DNA of 64,000 nucleotides from Vibrio rumoiensis 1S-45 (GTDB lineage: Bacteria > Pseudomonadota > Gammaproteobacteria > Enterobacterales > Vibrionaceae). This document shows positions 20,533 to 30,808 of the stretch, piece by piece. Position numbers and translations under genes: made by a program. Below the pieces are notes generated by a model, which saw nothing but the letters and a program-made list of their open reading frames with translations, was not told the DNA's origin and made no database searches. Within the stretch, counting starts at the first letter, position 1. Each line of letters starts with the position of its first letter. Where the stretch lies: contig NZ_AJYK02000017.1 of the NCBI RefSeq assembly GCF_000286955.2, forward strand, positions 32,744-96,743, read 5' to 3'.

Positions 20533-21651
20533 TTAGATAGCTTTCACTGGGATTGGTTCCCCTTGTTGTTTTTGTTTGGTGCGTTTTGTTCGATCGATAA
20601 CATCACCAACTAACTGTCCACATGCCGCATCAATATCATCACCACGCGTTTTTCTAACCGTGACGGTATAATCGTATTCCATCAATGTTTTCTGAAAACG
20701 ATCGATACGAGAATTGCTCGGCTTTTTATATGGTGACCCAGGATAAGGGTTAAATGGAATTAAATTAATTTTTGAGGGGGTATCTTTTAACAACTCTGCG
20801 AGCTGTCTTGCATGTTGCATATCATCATTAACATGATCGAGTAACACATACTCAATCGTTACTCTACCGCGGTTAGCGTTAGAAGAAGCAATGTAACGTT
20901 GAACCGACTCTAAAAATGCTTCGATATTCCAACGATCATTAATTGGCATAATTTGACTACGCAATTCATCAGTTGGCGCATGCAATGAAATGGCTAACGC
21001 AACATCTATGTTGCCTGTCATTTGATCCAGCCCAGAGACAACACCAGATGTTGAAACGGTTACACGACGTTTTGATAGACCAAAGCCTAAGTCATCTAAC
21101 ATGATCTCCAATGCTGGGAGCAAATTTTTCATGTTCAGCAACGGCTCCCCCATACCCATCATAACGATATTGGTAATTGGGCGACGACCCGTTTCTTTTT
21201 GCAAACCAATTTCGCGCGCAGCACGCCAAACCTGTCCAATAATTTCAGAAACTTTCAGGTTACGGTTGAAACCTTGTTGGCCTGTTGAACAGAACTTACA
21301 CTCTAATGCGCAGCCGACTTGTGAGGATACACATAACGTTGCACGATCATCTTCTGGAATATAAACGGTTTCCACGTCTTGATCGCCAACACGCATAGCC
21401 CATTTAATCGTGCCATCATTTGAATGCAAGGCTTCCGAAACATAAGGTGCACGAATTTCACAACGTGCTTCTAATTTAGCTCGTAACGTTTTATTAATAT
21501 TGTTCATTTTCGAGAAATCATCACAACCAAAATGGTAGATCCATTTCATGATCTGATCGGCACGGAAAGCTTTCTCGTTCAGCTCTTCAGAAAAATACTG
21601 GCGTAGACCTTTGCGATCAAAGTCCAGCAAATTTACTTTTGTCATGGTCAT
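20533..21651 (-). CDS. rlmN: Dual-specificity 23S rRNA A2503 / tRNA A37 C2-methyltransferase
   Basis: 372 aa from the ATG at 21651; the open frame extends 19 codons upstream but the family starts near here. Radical SAM enzyme with cluster cysteines C114, C118 and C121 (CALECKFC), the GGE-like MGMGEPLLN, and the C-terminal methyl-carrying Cys region DIDAACGQL. It methylates A2503 in 23S rRNA and A37 in some tRNAs, tuning translation fidelity. It lies 38 nt before pilW. Confidence 0.96.
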   Translation of the reverse strand: MTMTKVNLLDFDRKGLRQYFSEELNEKAFRADQIMKWIYHFGCDDFSKMNNINKTLRAKLEARCEIRAPYVSEALHSNDGTIKWAMRVGDQDVETVYIPEDDRATLCVSSQVGCALECKFCSTGQQGFNRNLKVSEIIGQVWRAAREIGLQKETGRRPITNIVMMGMGEPLLNMKNLLPALEIMLDDLGFGLSKRRVTVSTSGVVSGLDQMTGNIDVALAISLHAPTDELRSQIMPINDRWNIEAFLESVQRYIASSNANRGRVTIEYVLLDHVNDDMQHARQLAELLKDTPSKINLIPFNPYPGSPYKKPSNSRIDRFQKTLMEYDYTVTVRKTRGDDIDAACGQLVGDVIDRTKRTKQKQQGEPIPVKAI

Positions 21652-21778
21652 GGTTTTCTCACTAATGGAACAATAATTAAGGGCGCGAATTGTACAGCCT
21701 TTATACATTCACAACAAGGTTTGTCGGCTTAGTTGTCATAAAAACTAGTAATAAAAAGTCAAATACTAGCCATAAAAA

Positions 21779-21798
21779 AAGAGGCCAAATAGCCTCTT
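21779..21798 (-). terminator. Terminator after ndk
   Basis: Perfect 7-bp stem AAGAGGC / GCCTCTT with a 6-nt loop. On the minus strand it is followed by seven T. It lies 35 nt past the ndk stop and upstream of rlmN, so ndk is mostly an independent transcript. Confidence 0.85.
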
Positions 21799-21832
21799 AA
21801 TTATAGTGGTTTTCTGCCAATTCACCGTAACT

Positions 21833-22261
21833 TTATGAACGTGGGCAAATTTCCGATGCAGGGAAGAAGAACTCAATTTCTCGTGCTGCTGATTCAGGGC
21901 TGTCTGAACCATGTACAGAGTTTAAGCGCATACTTACCGCATAATCGGCGCGTAATGTGCCACAAGCTGCTTCTTCTGGGTTAGTTTTTCCCATCAGTTC
22001 GCGATAACGAGCAATCGCATTTTCACCTTCAAGCACTTGAACCATGATAGGTCCAGACGTCATGAACTCTTTAAGAGGTTCAAAAAATGGCTTTCCTTCA
22101 TGCTCAGCATAAAAACCACTTGCTTGCTCTTCTGTCAAACGAAGCATTTTTGCCGCAATGATAGTCAATCCAGCTTTTTCCATACGTTGATAGATTGCAC
22201 CGATTAGATTTCTCTCTACCGCGTCGGGCTTAATGATTGAGAACGTTCTTTCTAAAGCCAT
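21833..22261 (-). CDS. ndk: Nucleoside diphosphate kinase
   Basis: 142 aa. It transfers the gamma phosphate among nucleoside triphosphates through phospho-His117 (NSVHGSDS). The N-terminal [16 protein letters not shown], the R..MG.TNP segment and the C-terminal REIEFFF are all conserved. It is flanked by terminators on both sides, so probably monocistronic. Confidence 0.98.
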   Translation of the reverse strand: MALERTFSIIKPDAVERNLIGAIYQRMEKAGLTIIAAKMLRLTEEQASGFYAEHEGKPFFEPLKEFMTSGPIMVQVLEGENAIARYRELMGKTNPEEAACGTLRADYAVSMRLNSVHGSDSPESAAREIEFFFPASEICPRS

Positions 22262-22282
22262 AAGTTATCCTTAGTTTTATTT

Positions 22283-22310
22283 TTATTTAAAAGAGAGGAT
22301 AGCCTCTCTT
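22283..22310 (-). terminator. Terminator after pepB
   Basis: 8-bp stem AAGAGAGG / CCTCTCTT with a 4-nt loop, followed on the minus strand by TTTAAATAAAAATAAAA. It lies 63 nt past the pepB stop, within the ndk leader. Confidence 0.75.
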
Positions 22311-22372
22311 TACTAATGTTGTGTTTGTGCTTTGCTACTGAATTACACGACTCATTATTCTGAGCGAAGATT

Positions 22373-23668
22373 CTATTTAGCTTGTTCCACTAAAATACGA
22401 GCTAAGGTTCTTACGCCCATGCCCGTCGCACCAGCAGACCATTTATCACTTGAGGTTTTACGGTATGTGCCTGCGCAATCAAAGTGTAGCCAGCCTTTTT
22501 TGTAATCTTCGACAAAGTAAGATAAAAATGCAGCGGCGGTGCTGGCCCCAGGTGCATAACCTGCACTTGAGATGTTAGACATATCCGCAAAGTTCGATGG
22601 CAACATAGAGCGATGAAAATCCGCTAATGGTAATTGCCACAATCCTTCCGATTCTGATTCCGCATTTTTCAAGGCTTTTTGAGCAAGCTTATTATCAAAA
22701 CTGAGCAATGCATGATAATCATTACCTAGCGCGTTTTTCGCAGCTCCGGTTAACGTAGCACAATCAATGATTAATTGCGGTTTTTGCTCACTGGCAAACA
22801 ATAAGCCATCAGCCAGTACTAAGCGTCCTTCCGCATCAGTATTCATCACTTCAACCGTTTTACCATTCTTATAAGTAATGATATCGCCAAGTTTTAGTGC
22901 TCGTCCTGAAATCATATTTTCGGCGCAGCAAAGGATCAATTTCACCCGCTTATTCAAACCGCGAGCAATCGCTAGCGCTAATCCACCAGTGATAGTACCT
23001 GATCCACCCATATCCGCTTTCATTGAATCCATAAAGCCCGATGCTTTAATACTGTAACCACCTGAATCGAAAGTGATACCTTTCCCCACTAAACAAGCAA
23101 ATACCGGGGCATTCTCATCACCTGTTGGGTTAAAGTCTAATTGCAGCATTGCAGAAGTGCGCTCAGAGCCTCTTCCTACTGCATAAATACCTTCCCAACC
23201 TTCAGTCAGTAAATCTTTATCTTTTACGATACGGTAGCTTACCGTACCTTCTGGCGCTAATGATTTAATAAACTCGCCAGCCATTGAAGCCAATTGACGT
23301 GGTGCAACTTCTTCTGCACTTTTGTTAATAATATCGCGTACCCAATCGGTAACTTTTACACGAGCTTCTAATTCTGTTTGTTGCTCTTTTTCAAGTTCAG
23401 GCCAAGTAACTAGGTTACCTTTTTTTGATGAACGGAAGCCTTGGATAAAAGCCCAAATTGATTCGATATCCCATTGCTCACCAATCAAGGCTACTTTTTT
23501 AATGCCTTGAGAATCTAACTTACGGCCTGCACGTTGAACGTTATCAATTGCCGCTACTGAAGAAGCATGGACAATCGCACCTTCTGCGCCAAATGAAAGA
23601 ATGGCGTTTTCGCCCCATTGTGCATCTGCTGATTGACGAGAGATAGCGACGGACATCTGTGTTGACAT
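22373..23668 (-). CDS. pepB: Peptidase B (M17 leucyl aminopeptidase family)
   Basis: 431 aa. Cytosolic aminopeptidase with two metals. The catalytic C-terminal domain has [27 protein letters not shown] and the signature [14 protein letters not shown], which give the metal ligands and active-site Lys/Arg. Its length and N-terminal part fit PepB rather than PepA (about 500 aa). It lies between ndk and the isc cluster, as in other enterics and vibrios. Confidence 0.93.
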   Translation of the reverse strand: MSTQMSVAISRQSADAQWGENAILSFGAEGAIVHASSVAAIDNVQRAGRKLDSQGIKKVALIGEQWDIESIWAFIQGFRSSKKGNLVTWPELEKEQQTELEARVKVTDWVRDIINKSAEEVAPRQLASMAGEFIKSLAPEGTVSYRIVKDKDLLTEGWEGIYAVGRGSERTSAMLQLDFNPTGDENAPVFACLVGKGITFDSGGYSIKASGFMDSMKADMGGSGTITGGLALAIARGLNKRVKLILCCAENMISGRALKLGDIITYKNGKTVEVMNTDAEGRLVLADGLLFASEQKPQLIIDCATLTGAAKNALGNDYHALLSFDNKLAQKALKNAESESEGLWQLPLADFHRSMLPSNFADMSNISSAGYAPGASTAAAFLSYFVEDYKKGWLHFDCAGTYRKTSSDKWSAGATGMGVRTLARILVEQAK

Positions 23669-24007
23669 TATTACTCCTTGCCTAGATCGAAAAGAGTATC
23701 AAAATCTCTTTCAAACATTACTGGCGTGTCATGACATGAAAATTAATAAGGCTAAATTCAGAGAGCCTTAAAACTGATAGATACTCACGCTTCAACGCTT
23801 GATGAAACTCGCTGCAGCGCAAATTTAAAACTTGAAAACTAAGCTATATCATAATGTATATGATCACAAGTATCACTCAATCGCCCTAATTCTTGTGGGC
23901 TTTATACCAAAAAATCCCTACAAACCTGGGTATATACCCCGCATGTAAACACCCATATAGCATAAAAGCCTCAATAGAGGCTTTTAGTTTAATCATATCA
24001 ACTGTTA
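23669..24007. other. Intergenic region pepB / iscX
   Basis: 339 bases without a gene. It should carry the pepB promoter. It holds a perfect 12-base palindrome GGGTATATACCC near 23930-23942 of unknown role, and the isc operon terminator at 23964-23985. Confidence 0.55.
23964..23985 (-). terminator. Terminator of the isc operon
   Basis: Perfect 9-bp stem AAAAGCCTC / GAGGCTTTT with a 4-nt loop, 22 nt past the iscX stop, with the stem's own T run on the exit side. Confidence 0.85.
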
Positions 24008-24205
24008 TCACACTTCATCTAGCCAACACAACAAGATGGCTTCCAGAATTTTTTCATTCGAGCGATTTGGCTCATCATCAAAATCTTCAAGCTCGGTTAT
24101 CCATTTGTGCATATCAGTAAAACGAACTGTTTGTGGATCTAGATCTGGAAACTTCTCAGCCAGCTCAATAGCAATGTCTTGTGAATCCGTCCATTTCAAG
24201 CTCAT
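24008..24205 (-). CDS. iscX: IscX (YfhJ), Fe-S assembly accessory protein
   Basis: 65 aa from the ATG at 24205, which has AAAGGAGTTAAG directly upstream; the longer open frame upstream is not part of the protein. Small acidic protein ([32 protein letters not shown]). In E. coli it binds IscS and iron and modulates cluster assembly rate. Last gene of the isc operon, 25 nt after fdx. Confidence 0.95.
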   Translation of the reverse strand: MSLKWTDSQDIAIELAEKFPDLDPQTVRFTDMHKWITELEDFDDEPNRSNEKILEAILLCWLDEV

Positions 24206-24230
24206 AAGCTTAACTCCTTTAATTCTGATA

Positions 24231-24569
24231 TTAGTGTTTTTCTGATGCCAAGTTAATCGTATAACGAGGGATCTCAACCACTAGGTCTTGATCGGCTACT
24301 CTTGCTTGGCAGCCCAAGCGAGATTCAGGCTCTAAGCCCCAAGCTTTATCCAACATGTCATCTTCCAGTTCATCACTTTCTTCAAGCGAATCAAAACCTT
24401 CACGAATCACTAAATGACAAGTCGTACAAGAGCATGATTTTTCACACGCATGCTCAATGCCAATACCATTTTTAAGAGCGACATCCAATACCGTCTCACC
24501 CGTTTGAGCTTCAAGTACTGCACCTTCTGGGCATAAATCGACATGAGGTAACACTATAATCTTAGGCAT
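24231..24569 (-). CDS. fdx: Isc-type [2Fe-2S] ferredoxin
   Basis: 112 aa. Adrenodoxin-type ferredoxin that supplies electrons during cluster assembly on IscU. Cluster cysteines 42, 48, 51 and 87 ([10 protein letters not shown] and LGCQ) match the E. coli Fdx positions. It lies 73 nt after hscA. Confidence 0.97.
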   Translation of the reverse strand: MPKIIVLPHVDLCPEGAVLEAQTGETVLDVALKNGIGIEHACEKSCSCTTCHLVIREGFDSLEESDELEDDMLDKAWGLEPESRLGCQARVADQDLVVEIPRYTINLASEKH

Positions 24570-24642
24570 AATTTATCCTGCTAGAACTTGTGACTGGTAA
24601 TACGTATTGACCGTCCACAAAAATAATCATCATGAGTTGAAA

Positions 24643-26493
24643 TTAAATATCATCGACCGATTGACCGGACAATGCTGCACGAATGGAAACATCCATACGA
24701 CGAGAAGCAAATTCTTGGCTAAGCTTATCCGTCTCTTTAATACCTTGCTCTATCGCATCAGCATCATCACCATTACGCAGTTGAATTAATGTTTTCAACG
24801 ATGCTTCGATAGATTGATATTCAGTAACGCTTAGAAGCTCTTCACCATTTTCTTGTAAAGCAACTAGCAACCCTTCGATCACACGGTCAGCTTCGACTTT
24901 TTGCTCTGCTAAGGCGCGAGCTTGCATGTCTTCTTTTGCGTGTGTCATTGAGGCACGAAGCATGTCGGCAATTTCAGTATCACTCAAACCGTAAGAAGGT
25001 TTAACTTGAATATCCGATTGTACACCTGTACTTTTTTCCATCGCAGTGACAGATAATAAACCATCTGCATCGACTTGGTAGGTAACACGAATATGCGCAG
25101 CACCAGCTTTCATTGGTGGGATACCGTTTAAGGTAAAACGAGCCAATGAACGGCAGTCGTCGATCATTTCACGCTCACCTTGTGCCACATGTACAAGCAT
25201 GGCCGTTTGACCATCTTTAAATGTGGTAAATTCTTGCGCTTTAGCAACGGGAATAGTGGTGTTACGTGGAATGATTTTTTCCACCAATCCGCCCATGGTT
25301 TCAATGCCTAATGACAAGGGGATTACATCTAATAACAACATGTCTGAATCTGGTTTGTTGCCGATTAAGATGTCAGCTTGAATACCGGCACCAATCGCTA
25401 CCACTTCATCAGGGTTAATACTTGTCAGTGGAGTGCGACCAAAGAACTCACCAACCATTGTACGAACAAAAGGTGTACGAGTAGAACCGCCGACCATCAC
25501 TACTTCAGCAACTTCATCGCTATTCACTCCCGCATCTTTCAAAGCTCGGCGACATGATAGTAAAGTTTTTTTAACCAATGGCTGAATCAATTGATCAAAC
25601 TGCGCACGCGTAAAAACGATGGTTTTATCTAAGACTTCCACATTCACAGAGTCGGCATCAGATAATTGAATTTTTGCTTGTGTGGCAGCATCCAAAAGTA
25701 CTCGGTGCTGTTCTGCACCTAACTTTTCAGCAATGCCAACTTGTTGTTTAAAATAATCCAACAATAAATCATCAAAATCATCCCCACCAAGGGCAGAGTC
25801 ACCACCAGTTGCTAATACTTCAAAAACACCTTTTGATAAGCGCAATAAAGAGATATCAAATGTGCCACCGCCTAAGTCATAAACAGCAATCACGCCTTCT
25901 TGGCCAGAATCGAGCCCGTAAGCAATCGCAGCAGCAGTTGGCTCATTAAGTAAACGTAGTACTTTCAAACCAGCCAGTTCTGCGGCGTCTTTAGTGCCGG
26001 CACGCTGCGCGTCATCAAAGTAAGCAGGGACAGTAATTACTACCCCTTCAAGTTCATGATCTAACGTTTTCTCAGCGCGTTCAGCCAAACTTTTCAGAAT
26101 TTCACTCGACACTTGAATAGGATTTACCTGACCGGTTGGAACTTCAATTAAAGGCAAACCGTTATCACTGGCTTTAAACTGATAGGGTAAATCTGAGTAA
26201 CGAGATTGTACGTCCAGTAAAGAACGACCAATCAATCGTTTTACTGAACTAATGGTATTTTTAGGATCTTGTTGCGCACGTAATTTTGCTTCATGACCGA
26301 CTAAAATAGTTTCGGAAGAATAATGCACAACGGAAGGTAATATCGCTTTTTCATTTTCATCAACTAAAGGGGTACAAGAACCACTTCTCACAGCGGCAAC
26401 AAGCGAATTGGTGGTGCCCAAATCAATACCGACTGCAAATTTATGTTGATGAGGAGCGGCGCTTTGGCCTGGTTCTGCAATTTGAAGTAACAT
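24643..26493 (-). CDS. hscA: Fe-S cluster co-chaperone HscA (Hsp70 family)
   Basis: 616 aa. Specialised Hsp70 that takes IscU and drives cluster transfer with ATP. The nucleotide-binding domain has [28 protein letters not shown] and [14 protein letters not shown]; the substrate-binding domain starts [16 protein letters not shown]. It binds the LPPVK motif present in the IscU of this window. 52 nt after hscB. Confidence 0.98.
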   Translation of the reverse strand: MLLQIAEPGQSAAPHQHKFAVGIDLGTTNSLVAAVRSGSCTPLVDENEKAILPSVVHYSSETILVGHEAKLRAQQDPKNTISSVKRLIGRSLLDVQSRYSDLPYQFKASDNGLPLIEVPTGQVNPIQVSSEILKSLAERAEKTLDHELEGVVITVPAYFDDAQRAGTKDAAELAGLKVLRLLNEPTAAAIAYGLDSGQEGVIAVYDLGGGTFDISLLRLSKGVFEVLATGGDSALGGDDFDDLLLDYFKQQVGIAEKLGAEQHRVLLDAATQAKIQLSDADSVNVEVLDKTIVFTRAQFDQLIQPLVKKTLLSCRRALKDAGVNSDEVAEVVMVGGSTRTPFVRTMVGEFFGRTPLTSINPDEVVAIGAGIQADILIGNKPDSDMLLLDVIPLSLGIETMGGLVEKIIPRNTTIPVAKAQEFTTFKDGQTAMLVHVAQGEREMIDDCRSLARFTLNGIPPMKAGAAHIRVTYQVDADGLLSVTAMEKSTGVQSDIQVKPSYGLSDTEIADMLRASMTHAKEDMQARALAEQKVEADRVIEGLLVALQENGEELLSVTEYQSIEASLKTLIQLRNGDDADAIEQGIKETDKLSQEFASRRMDVSIRAALSGQSVDDI

Positions 26494-26545
26494 TGTTGCA
26501 CTGTCCTTTATTTATGAGCTTTATGAATCGGCTTTAATCGTCGCC

Positions 26546-27061
26546 TTATCCTAACAATTTGTCTTCTAGCTGCTCTATTTCATAACGTAATTTATTCACA
26601 AATTTAAGTTTGCGTACGCTATCTGCTGCGACATCCCATTGTTTGGCTACTAATTCAGATTGAAGACGCTTGAGATGCTCCTGATACATTCCTTGTACTT
26701 TATTATCAAAATCAAATAAAGCAGAGTCTGGATCAGAGGAATGAGGAATGTCTTCGATCGTTTCACGTAATTCCATCTGTTCCATTAAGAACTCAGGATC
26801 GCTCATGGTTTGTTGTTCTGCTCGAATATCCACACCTTGTATCAATAAGATGTATTCTGCGCGAGAGATTGGAGATTTTAAAGTTTGATAAGCATCGTTG
26901 ATTTCAGCGGCTTTTTGAACTGCCAGTAAACGATCTCTTTCAGATGACGACGCAAATTTATCTGGGTGAAAGCGACGTTGAAGATCACGGAACTTTTCAG
27001 ACAGCGTATTGCTATCCAGTTCAAACTGATTGGATAAGCCAAATAATTCAAAGTGGTTCAT
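26546..27061 (-). CDS. hscB: Fe-S cluster co-chaperone HscB (J-domain protein)
   Basis: 171 aa. N-terminal J domain (about 1-75) with the HPDKF motif that stimulates the HscA ATPase, and a C-terminal three-helix domain that binds IscU. It follows iscA after a 124-nt spacer that contains an imperfect hairpin (27122-27166). Confidence 0.96.
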   Translation of the reverse strand: MNHFELFGLSNQFELDSNTLSEKFRDLQRRFHPDKFASSSERDRLLAVQKAAEINDAYQTLKSPISRAEYILLIQGVDIRAEQQTMSDPEFLMEQMELRETIEDIPHSSDPDSALFDFDNKVQGMYQEHLKRLQSELVAKQWDVAADSVRKLKFVNKLRYEIEQLEDKLLG

Positions 27062-27121
27062 AGCGATTAGTGTCCGATATATTCATCGATTATGGAAAAT
27101 AACCGAGTTTATTAAATGGCA

Positions 27122-27166
27122 ATGGCACCCAATACCCAGATTTCATTAGGTATATTAGAGTGCCAT
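27122..27166 (-). repeat. Imperfect hairpin in the iscA-hscB spacer
   Basis: Outer arms ATGGCAC (27122-27128) / GTGCCAT (27160-27166) are perfect. Inner AATACC / GGTAT arms extend the pairing with a bulge. There is no U run, so RNA processing or partial attenuation is more likely than full termination. Confidence 0.5.
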
Positions 27167-27185
27167 CAATACCCAAAAGTAAAAT

Positions 27186-27509
27186 TTAAACGTTGAAGCT
27201 TTCGCCGCAACCACATTCACCTTTTACATTTGGATTATTAAACCTGAAGCCTTCGTTTAAGCCTTCTTTGGCAAAATCAAGTTCGGTACCATCAAGGTAC
27301 ACTAAACTTTTAGGGTCAATAATCACTTTCACACCTTCATGTTCAAAGATTTGATCTTCTTCATTAAGCTGATCAACAAACTCGAGTACATACGCCATAC
27401 CTGAACAGCCGGTGGTTCTTACGCCTAAACGAAGACCTAAGCCCTTGCCGCGGTTGTCTAAGAAACTTCTAACGCGATCCGCTGCCGCATCTGTCATGGT
27501 GATGGCCAT
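27186..27509 (-). CDS. iscA: Iron-sulfur assembly protein IscA (A-type carrier)
   Basis: 107 aa. A-type Fe-S carrier with the three conserved cysteines C35, C99 and C101 (TGCSGMAY and CGCGE). The hydrophobic VLEFVDQ and [15 protein letters not shown] are typical. It follows iscU after 97 nt containing a G·U-closed hairpin. Confidence 0.97.
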   Translation of the reverse strand: MAITMTDAAADRVRSFLDNRGKGLGLRLGVRTTGCSGMAYVLEFVDQLNEEDQIFEHEGVKVIIDPKSLVYLDGTELDFAKEGLNEGFRFNNPNVKGECGCGESFNV

Positions 27510-27573
27510 ACTTCAACCTTGTAGTTATCGGAAAAATCGATGTTTAAATGAAAATATTATACCTAAACAGCAT

Positions 27574-27597
27574 AAGGGAAGGCATTACCCTCCCCTT
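27574..27597 (-). repeat. Hairpin in the iscU-iscA spacer
   Basis: In the minus-strand RNA the arms AAGGGGAGG and CCUUCCCUU form a 9-bp stem with one G·U pair and a 6-nt loop. No U run follows, so it may set the 3' end or stability of the iscRSU part of the message. Confidence 0.5.
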
Positions 27598-27606
27598 ATT
27601 TTGTTA

Positions 27607-27990
27607 TTACTGCTGATGTTTCTTTTTGTAATCAGACACGGCAGCTTTAATTGCATCTTCTGCAAGAATTGAGCAGTGTACTTTTACTGGTGGTAGTGCA
27701 AGTTCTTCAGCGATTTCAGAGTTCTTAATTGAAGCCGCTTCGTCTAAGCTTTTACCTTTTACCCACTCAGTTACAAGTGAACTTGAGGCAATAGCAGAAC
27801 CACAACCATACGTTTTGAATTTCGCATCTTCAATAATGCCTTCAGGTGATACTTTGATTTGCAGTTTCATTACGTCACCACAAGCTGGAGCACCCACCAT
27901 ACCACTACCGATAGAAGGATCTTCTTTATCGAAAGAACCAACGTTACGTGGGTTCTCATAATGTTCAATTACTTTTTCGCTATACGCCAT
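27607..27990 (-). CDS. iscU: Iron-sulfur cluster scaffold IscU
   Basis: 127 aa. Scaffold on which [2Fe-2S] clusters are built from IscS-derived sulfur. Cluster ligands C37, C63 and C106 with Asp39, and the HscA-recognition motif LPPVK at 99-103, are all at the standard positions. 33 nt after iscS. Confidence 0.98.
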   Translation of the reverse strand: MAYSEKVIEHYENPRNVGSFDKEDPSIGSGMVGAPACGDVMKLQIKVSPEGIIEDAKFKTYGCGSAIASSSLVTEWVKGKSLDEAASIKNSEIAEELALPPVKVHCSILAEDAIKAAVSDYKKKHQQ

Positions 27991-28023
27991 AATCTATACC
28001 TCGAATTCTCGACTTCCTTGAGA

Positions 28024-29238
28024 TTAGTGATGAGCCCACTCAACAGTGTTCAAATCAATCCCTTCTTTGTACATGTCCCATAGTGGTGACATGTCACGGA
28101 GTTTATCTACTGCTACGCGGATCTGTTCAACTGCGTAATCAATTTCTTCTGCTGTTGTAAAACGGCCAAATGAGAAACGAACTGAGCTATGCGCTAATTC
28201 ATCATCAAGACCTAATGCGCGTAAAACGTATGAAGGTTCAAGGCTTGCAGATGTACATGCAGAACCTGAAGAAACAGCAAGATCTTTCAGTGCCATTAAT
28301 AATGATTCACCTTCAACAAACGCAAAACTTACGTTGAGGTTATTTGGTAGACGTTGCTCCAAATCACCGTTGATTGTGACCGCTTCCATGTCTTTGATGC
28401 CATCTAATAGACGGTTACGTAACATTAGGGCGTGATCATAATCTTTTTGCATATCTTGTTTTGCAACAGCACATGCTTCGCCCATACCCACGATTTGGTG
28501 AGTTGGAAGCGTACCTGAGCGGAAACCACGCTCATGACCACCGCCGTGCATTTGCGCTTCAAGGCGAATACGTGGCTTACGACGAACGTAAAGCGCACCA
28601 ATACCTTTAGGACCATAAATCTTATGAGCAGAAAGTGAAATCAAGTCAACTTTTAAGGCTTGAGTATCAATCGGTAACTTACCTGCTGATTGCGCAGCAT
28701 CAACATGGAAAACCGTTTTATTGGCGCGACAAAGTTCACCAATCGCAGCGATATCTTGAATTACACCAATTTCGTTATTTACATGCATGATCGAAACTAA
28801 AACGGTATCGTCACGCAATGCGGCTTTGAATTTTTCGAGATCAATCAAACCATTACTTTCAGGCTCAAGATACGTTACTTCATAACCTTCACGTTCTAGT
28901 TGACGACAAGGATCCAGTACCGCTTTATGCTCTGTTTTACACGTAATGATGTGCTTACCTTGTTTCGCATAAAAGTGAGCAACACCTTTAATCGCAAGGT
29001 TATCTGACTCTGTCGCTCCAGAAGTAAATACGATTTCGCGAGGATCAGCGTTTAGAATGTCAGCAATTTGCTCACGAGCATGATCAACGGCTTCTTCTGC
29101 CTGCCAACCGAAACGGTGTGAACGCGATGCTGGATTACCAAAGGTGCCATCCATCGTCATAAATTGAACCATTTTTTCAGCGACACGTGGGTCGACCGGG
29201 CATGTCGCTGAATAGTCAAAATAAATAGGCAGTTTCAT
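28024..29238 (-). CDS. iscS: Cysteine desulfurase IscS
   Basis: 404 aa. PLP enzyme that removes sulfur from cysteine for clusters, thiolated tRNA and other uses. The PLP lysine is in [12 protein letters not shown] near residue 206, and the mobile catalytic Cys is in [10 protein letters not shown] near residue 328. The group I length and loop separate it from SufS. It starts 76 nt after iscR. Confidence 0.98.
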   Translation of the reverse strand: MKLPIYFDYSATCPVDPRVAEKMVQFMTMDGTFGNPASRSHRFGWQAEEAVDHAREQIADILNADPREIVFTSGATESDNLAIKGVAHFYAKQGKHIITCKTEHKAVLDPCRQLEREGYEVTYLEPESNGLIDLEKFKAALRDDTVLVSIMHVNNEIGVIQDIAAIGELCRANKTVFHVDAAQSAGKLPIDTQALKVDLISLSAHKIYGPKGIGALYVRRKPRIRLEAQMHGGGHERGFRSGTLPTHQIVGMGEACAVAKQDMQKDYDHALMLRNRLLDGIKDMEAVTINGDLEQRLPNNLNVSFAFVEGESLLMALKDLAVSSGSACTSASLEPSYVLRALGLDDELAHSSVRFSFGRFTTAEEIDYAVEQIRVAVDKLRDMSPLWDMYKEGIDLNTVEWAHH

Positions 29239-29314
29239 TCTTTACTCCAATGTAAAAGCTTGTTGCTCACTAAAAGGGCGAGCATGTATACCAGTAGTGC
29301 CTGCTTTGTCATGA

Positions 29315-29797
29315 TTAGTTTGAAGCGTAACTCTTGTTACCAAAGCTATTGTTCACTACAAGTTCAATATTTTGACGCTCTGAAATATCAAGTACTTCGC
29401 TATTACGCATTAATTCACCAAGCGTAATACCATCTAAGAACTCGCTAATACGAGAACTGAGATCATGCCATAGCGTATGCGTTAAACAACGAACGCCACC
29501 TTGGCAATCCCCTTTGCCTTGACACTTTGTTGCGTCAACTGATTCATCAACTGCGGCTATAACAGAGCCGACCGCGATATCATCTGCGTCCAACCCTAAG
29601 CGATAACCACCGCCGGGACCACGTACACTCGCCACTAAGCCAGCTTTACGTAATCGAGAAAAAAGTTGTTCCAAGTAAGATAATGAAATCCCTTGGCGTT
29701 CTGAAATATCTGCTAACGGTACAGGCCCTTGATTTGAATGCAAAGCTACATCCAGCATGGCTGTTACCGCGTATCTTCCTTTTGATGTGAGTCTCAT
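29315..29797 (-). CDS. iscR: Fe-S sensing regulator IscR (Rrf2 family)
   Basis: 160 aa from the ATG at 29797 ([15 protein letters not shown] just upstream); the open frame extends upstream through the promoter but that is not coding. Winged HTH with an Rrf2 recognition helix, then the [2Fe-2S] ligands C92, C98, C104 and H107 at the E. coli positions. Holo-IscR represses the isc operon; apo-IscR acts at other sites. The C-terminus ends in a variable tail. First gene of the operon. Confidence 0.97.
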   Translation of the reverse strand: MRLTSKGRYAVTAMLDVALHSNQGPVPLADISERQGISLSYLEQLFSRLRKAGLVASVRGPGGGYRLGLDADDIAVGSVIAAVDESVDATKCQGKGDCQGGVRCLTHTLWHDLSSRISEFLDGITLGELMRNSEVLDISERQNIELVVNNSFGNKSYASN

Positions 29798-29830
29798 ATC
29801 GCACCGTATCCACAGTAAGTATGTGGACAC

Positions 29831-29890
29831 TATATTTTCATACCATAGTAATTTAGTCAAGTATTAAACCTACTAATTTAGTCAAGTATT
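29831..29890 (-). promoter_or_regulatory. isc promoter with two tandem IscR type 1 sites
   Basis: On the minus strand AATACTTGACTAAATTA occurs twice, 25 nt apart (29849-29865 and 29874-29890), each followed by a dyad half (CTATGG and GTAGG). Both resemble the IscR type 1 consensus with its GACT..W..AGTC core. The TTGACT of the proximal copy (29860-29855) can serve as -35, with an AT-rich -10 (AAATAT) 17 nt on, and the start codon about 35 nt further. Autorepression by holo-IscR is the expected effect. Confidence 0.78.
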
Positions 29891-29899
29891 CGCAAGTGC

Positions 29900-30640
29900 C
29901 TATTTTTTATCCGAAATCGACTTCTCAACTGAGGTTAAGATACCTCTTAACATATTCAATTCTTGCAATTCAGGTCTAGCGCGACTGAAAAGACGACGCA
30001 ATTTATTCATCACTAAATTGGGTTTATCTTTAGCTATAAATTGGGTATCGAGGATGACATTTTCAAGGTGCTGATAAAACAATTCCAATTCTTTATGCCG
30101 AGGATACTCCTCTTCAACTGGAGCTGAATATTGTTGCGCTTCTTTTTCCAGCCAAGCCATACGTATTTCATAGCTTAAAGTCTGAACGGCCATAGCAAGA
30201 TTTAATGAACTATATTCAGGGTTAGCGGGTATGCAAACATGATAATGACACTTTTGTAGTTCATCATTTGTTAAACCTGTTCTTTCACGGCCAAAGACTA
30301 AAGCTACTTTGCCTTTTTCAGCTTCTTGAATAAATTTAACGCCACACTCTCTTGGCTCCAACATCGGCCACTCAAGAGTGCGAGAGCGCGCACTTGAACC
30401 TACAACCAAAGCACAATCAGAAACAGCTTCTTCTAGGGTATCAACGATTTTTGCATGTTGGGCAACATCACCAGCACCAGAAGCTAAAGACATCGTCTGT
30501 TCATCAACCGAACATTGGGGAGAGACTAGAACCATTTCAGTTAAACCCATGACCTTCATCGCTCTCGCGGCAGATCCAATATTACCTGAATGGGATGTTC
30601 CCACTAAAATTACTTTTACATTATCTAACATGGTATTCAT
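29900..30640 (-). CDS. trmJ: tRNA (Cm32/Um32) 2'-O-methyltransferase
   Basis: 246 aa from the ATG at 30640; an ATG three codons later (30631, [11 protein letters not shown]) is equally possible. SPOUT-class methyltransferase that modifies ribose 32 in the anticodon loop. Family motifs: [21 protein letters not shown] at the N-terminus, [11 protein letters not shown] and [17 protein letters not shown] around the SAM knot, and a C-terminal helical extension. It lies between suhB and iscR, as in E. coli. Confidence 0.95.
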   Translation of the reverse strand: MNTMLDNVKVILVGTSHSGNIGSAARAMKVMGLTEMVLVSPQCSVDEQTMSLASGAGDVAQHAKIVDTLEEAVSDCALVVGSSARSRTLEWPMLEPRECGVKFIQEAEKGKVALVFGRERTGLTNDELQKCHYHVCIPANPEYSSLNLAMAVQTLSYEIRMAWLEKEAQQYSAPVEEEYPRHKELELFYQHLENVILDTQFIAKDKPNLVMNKLRRLFSRARPELQELNMLRGILTSVEKSISDKK

Positions 30641-30808
30641 CGTTAACGTGAAAAATTGGCAGGATGATACCATAACTCAAAATAAAATGACCTTTTCCTT
30701 CCATTCTCAGATCAACAACTGAACAAAAAATAGACGCTTTCTATTTGGATAAACTCTGGTATACTGCTCGCCGCTTTTTCGTTCTTTAACATCCGTTGGG
30801 AAAACTAT

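Noticed and set aside
21652..21708. Extended RlmN start ([12 protein letters not shown]...)
   Set aside because: The family begins close to the ATG at 21651; the extension overlaps the probable leader.
23930..23942. GGGTATATACCC palindrome as a possible operator for pepB
   Set aside because: It is closer to the isc terminator than to pepB, and a 12-base dyad alone is weak evidence; kept only as a note in the intergenic entry.
29798..29860. N-terminal extension of IscR ([11 protein letters not shown]...)
   Set aside because: It reads through the isc promoter and IscR site; the family start [10 protein letters not shown] at 29797 has an RBS and places the cluster cysteines at the known positions.
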